From Phytophthora hibernalis (lineage: Eukaryota > Oomycota > Peronosporomycetes > Peronosporales > Peronosporaceae), in NCBI GenBank assembly GCA_012656075.1, contig JAAKBF010000168.1, positions 434,001-498,000 on the forward strand: 64,000 nt of DNA, read 5' to 3'. Positions 61,241 through 64,000 of the stretch are shown piece after piece. A model generated the notes under the pieces. The model was not told the DNA's origin. It saw only the letters and a list, made by a program, of their open reading frames with translations, and searched no databases. A program made the translations under genes and the position numbers. The number at the start of each line of letters is the position of its first letter. The first letter of the stretch is position 1.

Positions 61241-64000
61241 TACGGAAGTTCCTGCGAATCAAGACCAAATCAATTGAGGAACCGGATTTCATGTTGGTGC
61301 TGTCGAATACGACGATCAAGCAAGTGGCTCGTTCACTGCAGCGACAAGATCAACCGGAAAACGTCGTATCTGCTAAAGCGCAGCGATACCTCGAAACGGA
61401 CTGGGAAAGTTTTCGAGATAATCCTGCCTTTGACCTTCTAACCGGATACAAGGACAACGTTTTTCGTCCGGAGCTACCGGAAGGTTTGCCGGAGAAACGT
61501 GACATTGAACACCGGATCGACGTAAAAGATCCAAGCCTCGCGATGTACAGACAACATTGACGCCAGTCACCAGAGCAGCAACGCGAAATTGTACGATGGG
61601 TCATTGACATGGTAAAGAAGAAGCTCATCCGACAAAACATCAGTCCACACGCTGCTCCAACATTCTGTGTACGGAAACCTGTCGGGTGGCGGATCGTTCA
61701 TGATTATCGATACTTGAACACGAACACGATTCGTCAAATTATTCCAATGACTCGGAAGGAAGATATCCTGGACGCCATGTCCGGTGCGTATTGGTTCTCC
61801 ACAATGGACCCGATGTCGGCCTATTACCAAGTTCGTATGCGCGAGGAAGACATTAAGTTCACAGCGTTTCAAGCACCAAATGGATTATGGGAGTATCTGG
61901 TGTTACCCATGGGTGTCTGCAACGCGCCGCCGACGATGCATCGGTTGACGTCGAAGATTTTCAGAGGTCTGAAAATACGAAGTCGTTTTATGACGATATT
62001 TACATCTTCACGAAGTCGCCGAAGATCGAAGATCACTTAGAAGCGTTACGCGACACGTTGAACATCCTGCGCAGCAACAAGCTATATGTGATGTTGTCCA
62101 AGTTTGTCTTCTGCGCCGATGAGATTCCGTGTCTAGGAGATTTCGTTGGACGTGATGGAGTACGTATGAATCCGGATAAAGTACAAACAATAAAGGATTG
62201 GCCAGTTCCACGAACACAAGAGGAACTTCACAGCTTTCTTGGTCTCACTGGCTACGTCCAGCGCTTCTGCCCGGAGTATGCCTCCTTTACAGCGTCGATG
62301 TTCGCACTTCTGAAGAAGAAAAGCAAGCGTAACGCGAAGATTCACTTCAGTAAAGAGCAGTTGAAGAACTTCAAGGAGCTGAAACGACGGTTGTGGAATC
62401 CACCAGTGCTGCACCTACCAGACTTCAGCAAGCCAATGCATCTTCGTACAGATGCCAGTAAGTTCGCGGTTGGTGAAGTCTTGTTTCAAGTAGTGGGCGG
62501 AGTTGAGCGTCCTCTAGCGTACACAAGTCGCAAGATGAAATCAGCGGAGCTCAACTACCCAACACAACAGCAAGAACTCTTGGCGATCGTCAATGCCCTA
62601 GCAGCCTTTCGGATCTACTGTCTGGACAAACCTCCAATTGTCGAAACGGATCATAAGAGTCTCGAGGGTCTGTTCACCCAGAAGATGGCGAATCGCCGTT
62701 TAGCGCGATGGTATGACATCCTCGCTGAGTATCAGCCAACATTCTCGTATCTCCCTGGTGCGAAGAATACGCATTGAGCCGAAGACCAGACTTCGAACCA
62801 GAGACGAAGTTTTTCCATGATTTGAGCGTTACAAGTTTCGACGATACGTCCTTCAGCTTGGCGATCAGCGAGATTACTAAGGACACCAATCTGATTTCCA
62901 GCATCAAGAAGACTTAAGCAAAGGATCGAGAAGCGCAGACAATTTTCGCGGCAATCAAGCGACGGACAGCTGGCTCAAAACCCAAACGGGGAAATCATCA
63001 GCACAAGACGTATCACTGCTATTCCGAGGCGAACGGGATGCTCTGGTATCAAACTCCTGCGGATGACGTACCTCGCATGGTCGTGCCCAACGATCTGAAG
63101 TTGAGGCAAACGGTCATCAGCGAGTGTCATGACACGAACTACGGCGGTCATCTAGGTGCCGAACGCACATACTTGACATTAGCACGACGCTGGTATTGGT
63201 CGAAGATGCTCAAGTCCATCCAGCGATTCATCGCAGACTGCGAGCCTTGTCGACGGAACAAACCACGGTTAACGAAACCTCCTGGATTGCTCGAGCCACT
63301 CAGCATCCCGGACGAACGATGGCGGTCAATATCCATGGACTTCATCACCGATCCACCGCGAACGAAGCACGACTTCGACTCAATCTGGGTCGTCGTCGAT
63401 CGGTTGACCAAGAGGTGTCATTTTGTACCTACAACGAAGACAGTTACGGCCGAAGGGGTTTCTCGACTCTTCATCGACAACATCTGGAAACTGCACGGCA
63501 TGCCATCAAACACCGTATCTGATCGCGATAGGAAGTTTGTGTCCAAATTCTGGCAGCACGTCTTCAAATCCATCGGAACCAAGCTGAGCATGGCCGTAGC
63601 GCATCGAGCACAAGGCGATGGACAAACAGAGCGAATGAATCGAACGCTAGAGGAGTATCTACGCTGCTTTGTCAGTCCATTGCAAGATGATTGGGATGCT
63701 CATCTGAGTTCGCAATTAACTCGACTGTCAACTTCAGCACGAAACTAGCTCCGTTCGAGGCGGATCTGGCTACATTCCGCTGAATCCACTTCAACTTACA
63801 GCCGAACAGCTTGTAAGTATACCGAAGAGTCGTCAAGGCGCCGAGTTCCACGAACGCATGCAGCAATTCTGCAACGCTGTCGCGACGAATTAGCAGAAGC
63901 ACAAGTACGGATGCGTAACATTTACGACCGCAACCGTGAGGAGCAAGTATTCCACGTTGGGGATCAGGTGTACTTCAGCACGAAGAATCTCGACCCGAAA
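61203..64000 (+). mobile_element. Ty3/gypsy retrotransposon pol, 5'-truncated and running off the window
   Basis: The reading order is linker, reverse transcriptase, RNase H, integrase. RT: KKLIRQNISPHAAPTFCVRK, VHDYRYLN, FSTMDPMSAYYQVRM, LVLPMGVCNAPPTMHRL, and the YxDD-type FYDDIYIF in another frame (from 61980). RNase H: LRTDASKFAVGEVL and ETDHKSLEGL. Integrase (from about 62915): the HHCC finger H...H (ECHDTNYGGHLG) with CEPCRRNK, then catalytic D (SMDFITD), D (VSDRDRKF) and E (GQTERMNRTLEEYLR). Breaks: TGA at 61558, indels near 61975, 62776 and 63745, and a TAA near 62915. No LTR or primer-binding site is visible in the window. Confidence 0.85.

Overview
The window looks like nuclear DNA of an oomycete, most likely Phytophthora. 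The signs are short introns with GT..AG ends and CTAAC branch points, Crinkler (CRN) effector architecture with LFLAK and HVLVVVP motifs, oomycete INR/FPR core promoters (YTCANTYY followed by MAWTTTNC), and oomycete-type repeats. The species cannot be fixed from this sequence alone.

Region 1 (1-37.4 kb) is host sequence, moderately gene dense. In order it holds: a P2-type cation ATPase (860-4464), a secreted rhamnogalacturonan lyase (5079-6709), a TA-flanked MITE, a pogo/Tigger transposase remnant, a broken short-chain dehydrogenase, a three-exon tail-anchored protein (8673-10245), two related coiled-coil membrane proteins (10747-15268, minus), a pentameric ligand-gated-channel-like gene (15556-17788, minus), a second P2 ATPase paralogous to the first (19133-22595), a GPI-type surface protein (22765-24925), a C2-DysF protein, a decayed MYND-finger cluster, a GT71-like mannosyltransferase pair in opposite orientation (29.8-31.2 and 33.8-35.2 kb) around an mTERF gene, a small secreted-protein relic, and a CRN effector gene with a PD-(D/E)XK-like C-terminus (36086-37388).

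Region 2 (about 37.4-55.6 kb) is AT-rich and is a Polinton/Maverick-type virus-like element. It encodes a protein-primed family B DNA polymerase with an internal HNH module, a retrovirus-like integrase with a C-terminal chromodomain, an A32/FtsK-type packaging ATPase, an adenain-like maturation cysteine protease (broken by a frameshift and easily missed), an intact double-jelly-roll-type major capsid protein, a penton-like minor capsid protein, an amphipathic plus basic core-like protein, a fibre ending in an S74 intramolecular chaperone, an MGCGPSK myristoylation-type protein, three GIY-YIG nucleases sharing a zinc-finger-like tail, a double ExoX-like C-terminal domain protein, and several unknown proteins. 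Together these are a full replication, integration and virion-assembly set. Terminal inverted repeats were not found by eye, so the exact ends are uncertain.

Region 3 (55.6-64 kb) is repeat-derived: a gypsy fragment touching the Polinton end, a tyrosine-recombinase remnant, unknown repeated ORFs, a Myb/DOT1-like methyltransferase pseudogene, short tandem repeats, and a truncated Ty3/gypsy retrotransposon that begins at a 38-bp perfect inverted repeat and runs off the window.

A window-wide feature is that nearly all conserved genes, host and viral alike, are interrupted by 1-2 nt losses, often in homopolymers. I treat these mainly as likely sequence/assembly indels rather than genuine inactivation, and describe genes across them. 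The coordinates given are full gene spans including such breaks.
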